Of a stretch of DNA of 64,000 nt, positions 32,831-46,700 are shown in pieces. This stretch comes from Crossaster papposus (lineage: Eukaryota > Echinodermata > Asteroidea > Velatida > Solasteridae). The notes below the pieces were generated by a model. It ran no database searches. It saw only the letters and a list, made by a program, of their open reading frames with translations, and was not told where the DNA came from. The position numbers were made by a program, and so were the translations under genes. Within the stretch, counting starts at the first letter, position 1, and each line of letters starts with the position of its first letter. The stretch spans positions 496,001 to 560,000 of the forward strand of contig JBAIAA010000781.1 of the NCBI GenBank assembly GCA_037893245.1, in the 5' to 3' direction.

Positions 32831-34811
32831 AATAAGGTTATAAAAGTACACGTAGTCTGTTAATAATTGCTACAGACTTTTTTAAAGGTAAAACTCGCAA
32901 ACACTTTTAACACACCTGAAGCTCAAATCAGGCCAAACTATCCACGCATACCTAAAGCTGACACCTTGTTGGCAAGCTATTATGTGTTCCGATGTCCAAC
33001 TAGGTGTGGCTTAAAAATTGAGGAACAAAAATGAGGAGTACGGGAAACTAAACTGTCGCCTTTTTCTGTTCACAGAAAAGCAAGTACGCGAATGATGACT
33101 TGTGATTAGTCCTGGTCCAATCGCGGTCAGCTCAGATAATCAGCACATTAATGTTCCGCTCGCAGCAGATGCCCTCAAAGCTATGACAAACCTTTCCTCT
33201 TGCTAATATTCCAGTTGTGGAAGCCTCGGTGACCCTTCCAAAATCCTCAGGTTTGAGGAAAAAATACATTCTCATCCCGGAGACCGAACTCCGAATGAAT
33301 ACAAGAACAAACTCACTGTAAAAATCGCTGATCGCCCGTGCGCAGTGTTCGTCCGTACATGCAGGTCTATCTACGCACTGAATGGTGACCTAACTCTCTC
33401 TGTGTACAAAATGTATACCCTAGTTGTTTAAGTTCTCTGTGATTTGCAGCCAGGTTGGTGCTAGGTATTGTTTCCTTTCAGATGTAAGTGCTTCTTTGTT
33501 GCGAAGGGTTTCGCTTTCACCTCTCAAGTTTAGATCATAGACTAGTCGGGCGGCCAAGTTAAAGGTGTTATTACATGGGCTGAGCGAAATATCATAGCCC
33601 GCCCAACCATCCAACGGTGTAATAGACAGAGCAGGTTTGGGTTGTTCATCTTTGTCAAATGAGGATGACCTTTTCTTCCATTGAGGATTCCAACATGAAG
33701 ACGGGCCTCTGTTTTTGTAAACACGTCATTCGCTAGCAGGTGAGGACATTCCAATTAATTAGACACATTTCGATCTCGGTTCCGAGTAGAATTATACGAA
33801 GAATAACTCGTTTTTATTACTCGAACATCTCACGAACACTTGGTGCGAGGAAAAGAAAGTAAAAACTCTACACAATATGCCGGTTTTAGCGTATAGGGAC
33901 AGTTTCCCTGCAGTACGAACGCTAGCTGCAGGGTCGTCTGCGTGCGCTGCTATGTCGACTTTAGTTCGTACGATGTAATCATAGAGTTCAAACTTCGATG
34001 ATTTTGGCAGAGTATATAATTACTCATTATGCTAAAAAGGCTCCGAGGCCTGTGCTATCAGTCTGCAGCAGAGGTCGTTGTAATTTTGAACTTTTGACCA
34101 CAAAAGCTAAATTTACCACTGGAAAAAATAGTAGTCAATGCTAAAAGAAAGCTTTGTATATAAAACACAGTCAGTATGAAAGCACTGTGATGTGGTATAT
34201 CTTACGATTTGCCAGTCGAAGCTTGACAGAGGATCCGACAAGTAAATTACAAAGATCACTGGCGGAATCAACAATACTTTTTCTGTTTCTTTCCTACGTT
34301 CGTGTACATTGTGGTACTCCATAATTATTATATATCAGCAGCTGAAGTAATCGTGTGTTTGTTCTCGGAGTTCAAAGTTGTTTCACTCGAGACGCGTGAC
34401 TATAATTGCTTTTTGATGAAGCAAAGATAATAGTCGTTGAAATACGGCAACCATTGTTCAAAAGGCTTGGCTTGACTTACCGGTGACGCCACAATAATAG
34501 ATAGATAGATCGATCGATCCGGGATTCTACGGTCAACGTTCGTATGAGTCATTAGTTTGTCGTCGAAAAAATGCCCGAGTGTTTATCCTGATTTAAATCA
34601 ACTTCAGGTTGAAGTGCCCTCAAAAAATGATATGGTAAAACTCTGCTTGTCAACTGAGGTTCAAATCTTTATCAAAAGTTACATGACCGTTCCATGTAAA
34701 CCTATAGACTAGATGTATAATAATAACGGTACATTGAACAATTCTCAAAATAGCTGCATTGAAGTTTGTCACAAAAGGTCAATCAATTCGGGTACCGGTC
34801 TGTCAACTGTG
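32831..34811. other. No gene seen
   Basis: AT-rich unique-looking sequence; a short GATA/GATC microsatellite at about 34497-34520 is the only repeat noticed. Confidence 0.4.
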
Positions 34812-35027
34812 GCCAATTTCATGGAGCCGCTAAGCACAAATTTGCCAAGCAACACTGAATCTCGGCTTAGTGGTAATAGCAGTCAAAAACACACTGTGCT
34901 TTTCATGCTAAGCAAAAACCAGCTGAATACCAGTCACAAACAATCTGATTTGTAATTTGTTTCGCGAAAGAAGAACGTTCATCGGCTAAGAAAACTGTTT
35001 TGTGCCGCAGCGTAATGAAATTGCCCA
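34812..35027. mobile_element. Diverged family B MITE
   Basis: GGCCAATTTCATGGAGCCGC to TAATGAAATTGCCC, with GCTAAGCAAAAACCAGCTGA inside. Confidence 0.75.
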
Positions 35028-35683
35028 TAGTTTTGATTGAATGAATGAAACTAGAATATCGAGACTTTATCAGTATAGGCCTAATAGTAACTTGTCAATA
35101 CTAAGTAGCTTGCATACGTGCATATAGGTCCCAGTTGAATCAATCAATAATCCTGGTGACTGTTTAAGACGACGTTTTCAAATGCTTCAAGATAATTTAC
35201 CTTCCCGTTTTCGACTTTGTTTTTTTTCAGTTGGATAATTTACACTCCCAAATACTGTGACCTCTCGATACCCTTCACGCTTGCTCACACCTTTAATGAA
35301 TATCCGAGTTCATTAGATACGGTCGTTGAATGAAATCCACTCGTCAATTAGGCAAGGCTATTTGAAAACCCCTATTGTCTCATCAACAAACAGTGGGGCC
35401 CAGATCGAGTCAACAACGGCCGCGATTCTTTTGTCGTCGATGGACAAAAATAGCCACCGAAGTATCGATACCGTTGAAATTCGATACTGGCGAGTTTATA
35501 CAGTCCTCTATTCTTAGACCCTGTGCGAACCATTGCGAAACCGGAAAAATCGGATACTTTTCGGCATCACCGAAGTTCTGTACTGGCTCCAATTATTTCC
35601 CCCCCCCCCAGGCTCAGGTTGTGTAAATAATCTAACGGTAACTCGAATTTCACTGTTGCCACTTTTTAGAACTGTACAGAAAC

Positions 35684-35907
35684 CAGGGTTGTAGTCGAGT
35701 CCCTGCAAGTCCGTTCACAAGTCCTTTCGTGAAGCTAGTCACAAGTCCCTTCATAAAGGCAGTCACAAGTAACTGGATGAACAATGACAAAGGAATGCTT
35801 TTGTTAAAGCTGATTTGAATAGCTTGCGATTTGAATTGGAACTGGAGGACTTGTGATGGACTTGCAGGGACTTACAGGGACTTGTGGTGGACTCGTCTAC
35901 ATCCCCG
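35684..35907. mobile_element. hAT-like MITE with 8-bp target duplication (family H)
   Basis: The element starts CAGGGTTGTAGTCGAGTCC and ends GGACTCGTCTACATCCCCG. ACAGAAAC flanks it exactly on both sides (35676-35683 and 35908-35915). An 8-bp duplication and CAGGG terminus are typical of hAT elements. A sister copy is at 62542-62765. Confidence 0.9.
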
Positions 35908-35915
35908 ACAGAAAC

Positions 35916-36069
35916 AAACAACTTGTTCCGGGGAAATAGTGCACATTTTGGAGAACTTGACTCGGACCATGATGCGTATGGCAAAACAAGTTATTGTAAT
36001 TTTCCTTCCCGAAAAAATTGAATAATACCAGAAATAACGGTCTTAAGTTTACAAAATCTCTAAACAAAG
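35916..36069. other. No feature seen
   Basis: Unique-looking flank between two repeat regions. Confidence 0.3.
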
Positions 36070-36740
36070 TTTTGGGCTGGTAACCTGTTTTTGTACAGAC
36101 CAACGCCGTTTACCAAACTTCAGCTTCTTCTCAGCATTAGCGGTTTGGGAATTATGATGAGGTTGGAACGGAGCCCTCGGTTAGTAAAAGCCTAAAATGC
36201 TGTTTACCAAACTCCAGCTTCATTTTGTTAATTGTGATAAGTCGGAATGGGGCCTTCGGTTAGTAAAAACCTGCAACGCTGTTTACCAAACCTTAGCTTC
36301 ATCACAGCCTGAGCAGTTTGTTAATTAAACCACAATTTTGTCTCAGAAGTTGTTTTGTTCGTGCAGTTTTGTTTGTACAGTCGGAACGGAGACTGTGTTT
36401 GGCAAAGGCGCAACGCGCCGTTTTCCAAACACCACTTTTCTTTCAGCTGGAGCAGTTTAACAATTGTGATTCAGCCGGAACGGAGCCTGTGGTTGGTAAA
36501 CGGCCTAATATTTTAGAGGGCGCTTTTTGTGAGGACCGTAAATTTCATCTGCCGATACCTAATCCACAACTTTGCTTCAGTTTCGTTTATACAGTCAGAA
36601 CAACAAAGCCTGTTTTAGTAAGCGGCCTAATATTCTAGAGGGCGCTATTTATGAGAACCGTAAATTTCATCTGCCGATATCTAATCCACAACTTTGTTTC
36701 AGCTTTGGTTTTCTTCGGAACAACGCCTGTTTATGAACAT
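36070..36740 (+). repeat. Imperfect tandem duplications of about 100-115 bp
   Basis: GTTTACCAAAC with CAGCTTC words recurs near 36110, 36201 and 36281. A second unit (AGAGGGCGCT, CCGTAAATTTCATCTGCCGA, TAATCCACAACTTTG) occurs at about 36524 and 36640. Confidence 0.7.
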
Positions 36741-37992
36741 TGACATTTTACACAGGACTAGATGCCGCTGGTTTTTTGTCAGTAAGGGATTTTAAAGAAT
36801 TTTTTAGGATTTAGAAATCCTGTTAAAAATGCCTTAGAAGAATAGTCAACATTAACAATAGATTACAACACAAACAGATACATGTACAACTTTTAATAAG
36901 CACAGAAATTTACAACATATAAGTAAACAATATTGTGTATATAATAAAGTAAACCTGGCACTTTTTTTTGTACACAGAAATAAAGGAAACTATTTAAGGA
37001 ATAATTATAATGCATATAATCTCAAAATGGCAAGCCCGGGTTCAATTTGCAACGTGGCCTCAGATTCTAGTTTTGTAATTAGGTCAAAGGCGTAGTATAA
37101 AATAGTACCACATTTTGAATTATAATCGAGTATTGATAACTCTTATGAATATAAACATCTAACAAAAGGGAAAAAATGGTTCACTAACGATGAACTTCAA
37201 TTGTTACTATAGTTGACAGTCTAAACGACCGTATGCTGGATGAATCCAAAGCTGAGAGGCTCCCGAATTTTGAAAACACCTTCAATTTACCTAAACTAGA
37301 CTTGATTTCAGTCTGACCGAATCTGTGCCCACCGTGAAACATGATTAGCACCAACGATTATCTGCTCTTATTTCTTTCTTGTACAAACAATTCCACGGGT
37401 GGTGCAAAATTTCTAGTCTGTCGGCTTGCTGTTACTATTTACGTCTTAAAAAAAAATGATAATCGTTATTAACATTTAAAACTACTCTTTACATAAACAT
37501 ACAAATAAAACAATGTAGTAAAAAAAAAAAAATGTGAACGAACAACTGTCTGGCGTTTATTTATTGGCATTAAACCACCGAGAAAATTCCTATTTTTATT
37601 TTGTGAATGTTCTGGGCGGAGTTGTCTCTTTGACAAGTGGTGCATGTTGCTGCGTTGAGCAGGGTTTTCTATCCCAAAATACCGTTTGTGTTAATTCGAA
37701 CTTTTCCCGAAAAAACTCGCACATTTTCTTAATCTCTGAAAGTATAATAACAAGTATTTCAAAATCTTGGCCAAAAAATACCTAAATCAAAATAAAATAA
37801 AATTGGTGACCTTTTAAGAAATTTGATGGCTACTTTGCCACCGTTTCAAAAATATTTTATTTTTTACCCGTCTTTTTTATTGCAATTTTCAGGAATATTT
37901 ATTTATATTTTTTGGGGGTCGGTTTTAAGCAAGTACGCTTGTGAAGTGCTATGGCCTAGTTGTCCGAAGCATTGAATTTGTGGTCCGGTTAG
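36741..37992. other. No gene seen
   Basis: AT-rich intergenic sequence without recognisable elements. Confidence 0.4.
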
Positions 37993-37995
37993 TCC

Positions 37996-38105
37996 TGCAG
38001 ATTGGAGGGGAGGGGGGGGGGGAGGGGGGGGGGGGAGGGGGGGGGGGGAGGGGGGGGGGGGGGGGGGGAGGGGGGGGGGGGGAGGGGAGGGGGGGGGGGG
38101 GGGAG
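37996..38105 (+). repeat. Poly-G tract about 105 bp
   Basis: G runs of 4 to 18 bases separated by single A residues. Its length may vary between alleles or be misassembled. It can form G-quadruplexes. Confidence 0.9.
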
Positions 38106-38145
38106 GTGGTCAAGCCCGGCCTGGGCTAGAACATGTAGGTTGGTA

Positions 38146-38315
38146 AACACCGCCAATCGTGGACGGGGCATTGTCCGACCGTCTTCCCTTCTTTTGTTTA
38201 TACTCTAACGTTTTCGGATGACCTCCATAGGATTTGTACACGATTTGGAATCGTGGACGTTTTGTCAATCGTGGACATACCCAATTCTTTTGTCCGACGA
38301 CCACGATTGGCGGTC
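38146..38315. mobile_element. MITE with CCGCCAATCGTGG ends (family N)
   Basis: CCGCCAATCGTGG and CCACGATTGGCGG are inverse; internal ATTGTCCGACCGTC and TTTTGTCCGACGACC. A second copy lies at 62835-63012 with the same interior. Confidence 0.87.
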
Positions 38316-38536
38316 AATACATACGCACTTCTGCACATAATATGGGTAGAGGCATTATTAATGCCTTGCAGTAGACCAGTTAACCATCCCAACTCTATTT
38401 ATTTATTTGTATTTATATTTTTCTTTAAATCGACGCGGGAAATTGATGTTATAAAGAAACTGGTACGGATTCTACTGCACGATATGGAGGTATGTTCTAC
38501 TGGCGAGTTAAAATCATCCACGCAATGGACTCGGAT

Positions 38537-38972
38537 ATTTGTGACCCGCTCCATCGTAATCAGGAATAAGTCGCTGGGGCCGTTTTACGCAATCGGTCGT
38601 TGAAGTGAACGCATGGGTAAAAATCGTGACCAAGTCGTATTTTTTAGGAAGTGTAGTTATCACCGATTATTGTCATTAATGTCTTGCATGTAAAAACGAT
38701 CAATAAAGATGAAAATGAAGAGGATTTGTGTGCGCTGTCCGTTTGATTTTGGTCAATTTTGTTTATTTCAAAGCTGTTTTTCTCGGAATGTGGATTCGGC
38801 AAATAAATATACACCTGTCATCTTCATCAGACCATAACTCGTTAACCTAAGAAGATACACACTTGTGATGGGTATCATTAGAAACCTTATGAAATTCCCT
38901 TTCTCACCATGTGCATATCTCAAAAAGTCATTTCGAGACTTATTCCTGATTTCGATGGAGCGGGTCACATTT
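38537..38972. mobile_element. Family C MITE, inverted copy
   Basis: GTGACCCGCTCCATCGTAAT to GATTTCGATGGAGCGGGTCAC; the interior is a near-identical reverse of 7145-7596. It lies just 3' of GTSF1. Confidence 0.88.
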
Positions 38973-39113
38973 ATCAATCTCACTTCCAATATCAATCTGA
39001 CCTCTACTGTCATTCTGGTTAATGTTGCTCTGAGAAAATCTTCAAGTAAGAACAAAAGAAATGTGACCCTCGTCGAGTCAGTTTCTTTCGTTCTTATGGC
39101 AAACGAGCCACCG

Positions 39114-40758
39114 TCACTGTTGCTGCATGCCCGGATAGCCTGGTGCCTGGTTCCCGGACTTCAATCCTGAAAAAAAATAACGGGAGGAACATGTGTATAC
39201 TAAAAAAAAAACCTGCCGTGGTTCCCACACTTTTATAAAAACAAAATTCCCTAAATTACCTTGATCGCATCACACGAAGTACATTCCGAGCATGCTTCAT
39301 ATTTGAAGGCAGATCGTTTCTAAAAAAAAATATTAAAAAAATTTAAATTAAAAAAATTTAAAAAAATAAACTTACCCACGGCAGGCATTCCGAGTCCAGG
39401 TCGATACCCGCCACGGGGCACCCCGAGCCCCCTGCCTAGCCCGGCCAGGTTGGGCCCTCGGCCCGGTAGGGGGACGTTGCTGTACTCATTCTGGGATACG
39501 GTGGTGGGTGGCGCAGAGGGTGCGGTACTTGCAGCAGCCTGAATGATGAGGTCAAAGGTTACAGGCATGAGATTTTCTCAGACTTGTCTGAAATCTGACT
39601 TTTTTAATCTGAGATAAAGACAAGATTTGAAGGCTATTTATTTTTTCCTTAATTGTTTTAGATTTATTTATATTTGTGATCTTTGATATATCTACTACGC
39701 GTGTTCTTTCAATAAAAGTTTACGATCGTCGGATGGCGATCGTAAAAAACGAGAAAAACTGCCCGACGCCGGTTGAACATGAATGCTATTTTACTTGCTT
39801 TTTTTCTCGGCATATATGATTGTAAAACTTCAAATAGGTCAGTTAAACAATATTTACTATAAAATACAACCCCTCCCAAATCCACCCATCCCTGATAATT
39901 CAAGCAATTACCAATAGTATATCCTACCTTTACATCCACCTATTCCTGATAATCTAAGCCATTATCTTTAAACAACTCGGGAAGATGGTTGGAAATCTCC
40001 AGTCTATCTGCTAAAATTGCCATTTGAAAATCAGGTTTTCTCCGTTTCGACGCAACAAAATGCCTTGTAAACAATTACGCAATTATTTTTCAGCGACTAA
40101 TCAACGAGGCCCATCTGTCGTGGTGCGGCACGTTTGTGGTGAATCGTGGGTGAGCGGACCAATAGCGGGCGCTGTAAGATAGAACGAGCGTAGGCACTGA
40201 ATGCACGCGCATACAACGGGCACCTCATGTTAGTGTTATTTTATGATTTGCTGTGTTACCATGGCAATGGTAGGACCTCGTCTCGGCCCCGTCTCTTGGA
40301 CGTCTGAGACAGTCGATTCCTCGTCCGTGTCCCGCGAGTTGAAGATGTTGGCAGCGATGGATCGACCCTGTACGGCTTTTCAAATAAAATTAGACCATTT
40401 TCATAAAAAAGAAATATATATATTGCGACAAGTTAGGACACGATTTCAAAATCCTAAATGATTGGGTGCGTTCGTTTAGCTCACCTGGGTATAGACTGTG
40501 TAAGGCATAACAAAAAAAATGTTATGTTGGCGTAACCCGACCGACCCTAAAAATACGGCCGACCCTGGATATTTTTTTGTTCAATTTAATGATTAAAATC
40601 TATATAAATCTAGTTATAAATACGTTTGAAACCATTTCTGACCGTTTCTCATTGTTGTGTGTGTGGATTGTGTATATATTGAACCTGGACACGCTATCGT
40701 GTATCACTACCGGCTTAAACAATTAGAAAACATATCATTTTCATTGCTGGGAGGGGGG

Positions 40759-40790
<32 letters not shown>

Positions 40791-43700
40791 ACCTACCTAC
40801 CCTATTTTTTGGGCCCGTTACGCCAACATAATTTTTTTTTTGTATGCCCAAGTCTCGTGCACCAAGGTTGCGATACAACGGTTTACAATTTGTTTGTCCT
40901 CAAAATGTTGACTTACTCGTTCCCGGTCGCGGCATAGAGCTCTGGCCTGGCAGAAGCACAGCTCTTCCCATTCCAATGGGTCCATGTGGAACACGCTGTA
41001 TCGGGAGCATGGCCCCTGGAAAATCAACAGCAAAAATATTCACATTTAAATAATTTAAATAAAAATCCGAAATTTTACTTACGATTATCAAAATTCATAA
41101 GAAATAGGACAACAAAATTACACCGACATTAAAAAGACATTACTAAAAAAAATTAAAAATTGATGATTAGCCTCCATTAAAAAATAGCGATTGAACAATT
41201 TGTCTTGGCTCGTAGCTCTTACCGTTTTGTTGTGGGAACTGTTGGGGCTGAATGCCGGCCACTGCTCTGGGAAGCTGCTTGGGTCGTCTCATGTCATCCT
41301 TAGAAGGCTCCGGCTCCGTAGGTACCTCTTCACTACTATCGGCAGAACGACGTTACAAAAAAACAAAAGTGGTTGGGGAACAAATTCGTACGTGTCATAG
41401 GTTACCACTAAACGTTCGCCACCAATTAAACGATATTTTTCACATTTAAACCAAATCACCAATACCGCCCCTTTTTAGACGTTTAGGCTACGCCCACAAA
41501 ATGGGTGGAAAATATTAGGCTTTTACGATTCTAGAATGTTTTATTTTATGTCAAAGTTAACTTTGAAGCATGAAAAAATAACCAAGAATGTCAAAATACA
41601 TTTATGATTTTTTGTTTTGTGCAACATCCCTTTTTATTCCTTCAAAATTTAGCTCCGCCCCAAAAATTCCGATCATAACCAGTTCGCTCCGGAGGATGTA
41701 TATAAACACAAAGTTTTCCCAGATTCAAAAACAGATGACGCATAAACACGCCACGAGCAAGGCCGGAAATGCGTGGGTGTGCTTCCCGGTACCATCGGCC
41801 TGAACCCGCCTCGGATCGAGTTTCGTTAAAAATAAACCCCTGCGCCTCGGCTCGGTGATGTTAAAATAATCCCGGCGCAAACTGGTTCAAAAATGGGCTC
41901 ATGTGAATTTTATATTTCCGGCTGGAAACCAGACTATTAAAACAGTGTTTTACAAAAAAAACAAAAAAACCCCAACTAATCTTGTTAGATTTACTTTGTC
42001 TCAAAGCTGTGTTTGTGAACTTCAAGGAGTTTGCGGTTGAACTCTTTCTTCTGAGATTTTGTCATTCTGCAGATTAAACAGAAACAAATAATATATCAAG
42101 ATTAGGAATAAATTTCCCTCTATAACTAGAGAATGTCGGGGCCCCTGTACTAAATTTGTCATGAAATGTCTAATTTTTTCGGGAAACTAATGGTGCAAAA
42201 TTTGACCAATTCTGTCCAACATACAAAACAAATGTCCGGAATAAATATATTCAAATAAATTAGTTAAAGGTAGGATACACCATTTGCAGATATCAAAAAT
42301 ATTTACTACTGAATTATTAAGAAAATATCTGACTCATTTGAAAGTAAATAATGATTCTAGGCATCCAGCAAAATGATTGCGCTAGATATCCTGTAATTCT
42401 TCCGAAAAAATATATTTTTATAATGAAAAAATTTGCGATCGCTGTCCAGCGATCGCGAAAAAACAAAGATAACATAAGAATAACTGCTCGACGCCGGTTT
42501 GAAAAAAACCGCTGTTTTTGGTGCTTTTTTCGGCATCCATGATTGTAAAACTTCGGACAGTTCAGTTAAACGATATTTACTGTAAAATACAACCCTCCAA
42601 ATCTACTTATTCATGATAATTCAAGCAATTACCAATGGTGTATCCTACCTTTAATACATGGCATGCAAGTAAGAAGTTTAGCAAAATCTTACACTTTGTT
42701 GGCCCACATGTTAACCTGAACCCCTCCAAACCCCTCCAAACGCCTCCAAATGCAGCAAGGTGCAACAGGTGGACCTGATGGATCTTTTGTACTGATTGAG
42801 CAAGGTTGACCATTTGACAAATGTGAACTCCTCGAAAACCCAGACAAAGTTGACAATTTCTGGTTTTTTGATTGCTTTTTTTTCCCCTCAAATTCTCTAG
42901 GTTCTAAGCTTTAAAATGATGTATAATTTACAAATGTACCCCACCCTATCTCCCCTGGGGGAAGGATTTAGTGATACAATCCCTGACAACTTAATTATGA
43001 GATAAACAGCTCTGAAGTTGAGTAAAGCAAATTATTTCTATATAAATTGTTTCACAAAAATCAACAGAAAACAATCTTGTTGGTGACGGATTAAGTTCAA
43101 ATTTGGGACGATTGTAGATTAATAGTTCGTGAATCGGAAAAACAAAAAAAACAAAAAATTGTTAAAATCCACCCCTAAATGACTTCACAATTATACACTG
43201 CACATAAAACACATTTTGCAACTTTGTCCGGGTTTCGTTGGAACAGGTCACAAATGATGCAATCTGATGCGTGTCAAAGGCAACTCACATAGTACCCCTT
43301 GGGGGTGGGGGTTAATTGTGATCTTGCACCACAAAATAGGTGGAAAGTCGCAAAATAACAAAATAACAAAATAACAAAATTGACATTATTACATTTCTAC
43401 AAAGAAAACGTCCTTAGCTTTCAAATGATGTAATGTGTGTTGCTGTAGCTTATTCCTAGCCGCCGCTATACTCTTTTGAAATTGCTAAAGTCATGCTCCC
43501 TTGTTTTGAGAAAACGGAGTTCAAAGTCTGTGAACCGTGCCAACTATACTATCACTCAGTGCAATTCAGCCGCAAAAAAACACACTTTAGAGTTTTAATT
43601 GAGCTATACAATTTTGGGATATGATAAATATGAATGGTTTATGTATGTAAAAACGTTACAAACTCGAAACCGACCTCCCACTTAAAAAAAATTGACGTTT

Positions 43701-46700
43701 TGGCCAATAACTCGCTTTGGCAATGTGTGACTTTTACGCTCATTCCGTGGTGCCAGGTCATAATTTACCAACAGGCCCCTGGGTCAACTCACCCGACCAG
43801 GGAGTGGATTCGTTCTGGTTCCTCTGCCTCGTAATGTGCTCTACGTGGTTCGCTCTCTTCTGTTTAAAACAAAAATACAAAACGAACTAATGTGCAATAA
43901 ACGCAAAAGAGAACGTACATAAACGCAAAGTTTTCTCCAGATCCAAAACGGATGACGCATAAACACGCCACGAGCAAGGCCGGAAATGTCTGTCAGCAGC
44001 GAGCAAGGCCGGAAATGTCTGTCAGCAGCGAGCAAGGCCGGAAATGTCTGTCAGCAGCGAGCAATGCCGGAAATGTCTGTCAGCAGCGAGCAAGGCCGGA
44101 AATGTCCGTCAGCAGCGAGCAAGGCCGGAAATGTCTGTCAGCAGCGAGCAAGGCCGGGAATGTCTGTCAGCAGCGAGCAAGGCCGGGATTGCGTGGGTGT
44201 GCTTCCCGGTACTATTGGCCTGAACCCGCCTCGGATCGAGTTTCGTTAAAAAATAATCCCGCGCCTCGGCTTGGTGATGTTACAATAATCCCGTCGCGAA
44301 CTGGTTAAATGCCCACCCCTAGGGATGACCTTTGCCTTAAACTTTCAATAAGCCTGGAATGAACTCAATAAGCCTGGAATGAACTCAATAAGCCTGGAAT
44401 GAACACAATAAGCCTGGAATGAACACAATAAGCAGTCTTCTCAAGCATCGAGACAATATTTACCTACGTCCCAGTTCTCGGACGAGGGTGGGTAGAATTC
44501 GTGACGATAGCTAGGTACGGACGTGTCCCCTTTCAAGTAACTTCCATCCATGCCATTCTGCGTCTGGGCTGTCGACCCAAAACAAGAAAGAAATGGAATA
44601 ATAAGTAGGGCACAGCATCGATGACATCATCCTAGGCAAAATGGGGAACACTGGGCTCCCTTAATTGGGAGAATAGGACGAGTGTTCGACCGGTTCGAAT
44701 CCACATTTCAGGATGGCAGTCACTGCGATTGTTGACGAGTGGGCCAGAGAATCGCCCTGCTTAACCCTAACCCTACCTAATGCTACTTTTTACTACTAGT
44801 AGTAAAAAGTAGTATGCAGTACTCTCACTGACTTGTGTGCAATGCCTGTAGTAATTTTTAGTATTGGGTACTTCACCCCTAATTGCACTCGTAGTACCTT
44901 TTAGCATTGGGTCCCTCTGCTTGCTGAGTGTGCATGGCCCATGTATGCTGTGTAGGCTCTACAGCAAAAATTGTCACTTGGGACACAATGGGTCAAGGCT
45001 GGACTACTGCATTTTTTGCCAGGTAAGTATTACTGACCTGTATTGCCACTATTAGTATTTTGTAGTTGGCAGTATCTGTACTCTGTCAGTACACACCCAA
45101 TCATCAGTCAAGGAGAGACCCAATGCTACAAAATACTAAGTAGTATTCTGTAGTACGCAGTTCTTTAGCCCAAAGTAAGGCCTAGGGGGTTAGGGTTAAA
45201 GAGCATCCTTCATTGGCTACCCATGCCAATTTTGTCTTCTTCCATGTTTCAGGCGCTCAGCGTAGTAGGCCCCGGTGATAGTGCGACCCTTTTCAAACTG
45301 TTAAATTTGAACTGCACGCAAATTTAGTGAAAACTGTTTAGGTCGCTTCCCACCTTTGGCCACAAACTTATCAATCGCCTTTCGTAAATGCAAAGTAAAA
45401 ATAAACGAGAAATAATGTAGTTTTCTAACGCCACTTCAGCGGTTGTGTACATGTTGGGCAGGATCGGTCGGTGTGTGCGATTGGTCGATGGCGTTGCACT
45501 ATCAATAAATCTCTAACTTTACCTAATACCGTGAGTTACAAAGAAAAGGTTATTGAGTGGTTACAGCGCAATCGACCAATAGCGTCATGAACGACCGATC
45601 GCTTCTAACATACACAGTCTATAAAGAGTCGAGAACATTTTCTACGTATTTCTTTACAAATTCGGTCAAAATGTTAGCATCGATTAACCTTCATTGAGAT
45701 GATACATAAAAATAAACAGTGGCGTCAGGGGCCAATTTCATGTAGCTGCTAAGCACACAAATTTTCTTAGCAGGAAAACTCTACCTTGGCAAAAAACAGG
45801 GTTACGAACCAAATGTTCAGGTGATGTATAATTGTTTGCGACTGGTATTCAGCTGGTTTTTGGTTAGCATGAAAAGCACATGGAGTTTAGGCTTGTAACC
45901 AGGGGCCAATTTCACGGAGCTGCTAAACACAAAAATGTGCTTAGCACAAAAACGTCTTGCTCATTAAAAACAAGTTATCAGCCAAAATTCTACGTGTTTT
46001 TTTAAGCTAAGCAAAAAACCAGCTGATTATCAATCAAAAACAATAAAGATCACGTAAAAATTTGGTCTGTAACCTTGTTTTTACCAAGGACAAATTTTCA
46101 TGCTAAGCAAATTTTTGTGCTTGGCAGCTCCGTGAAATTGGCCCCTAATTTTACTGAACAATTCTTTTTTGTGCTAAGCAAATTATTGTGCTTAGCAGCT
46201 CAATGAAATTGGTCCCAAGTTGCAACATTATTTTCATTAAACAAACCGAGGAAGGGGTCAGGTGAAACTTGTTAGCATAATCCAACCACTAAAATTTGCA
46301 AAGTGGGTACGCTTTTATATATATACGGGTAGGTTTGGAAAAACTCACCGTAAGCGAGATCGGGTTCAATTGTACTTCTGTCGGGGCAGTTAGCCACGTG
46401 GTGACGGAGCTCCGATACCGGGATGATGTGCCTGGCATTAAAGGGGCAGAAATGCACCTTTGCCATTCGGTGGTTCTGAAGATAACGTAGAGCGAAAACA
46501 AAATGTTTTTGGAGTTGCACAATGACCATCTTTAACCCCAACTCCCTACCCTATTTTTCTTACACATAACCTGAATCTTGCAAAATCCTGCGATTCCAAA
46601 GTTTTAAAACTCCATTTAAACTGAATCTTGCAAAATCTTTCAATATTTATTACTGGTTACCACTGCCTGAATCCTGCAAAATCCTGCAGTGGGTTTACCA

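Noticed and set aside
37941-38208. Gly-rich and Pro-rich frames
   Set aside because: Translation of a poly-G tract.
40917-41015. Alternative frame [19 protein letters not shown] for the sixth GTSF1 exon
   Set aside because: It looks protein-like but is out of phase with the preceding exon; the [14 protein letters not shown] frame is in phase on both sides and matches the tail composition. Some doubt remains.
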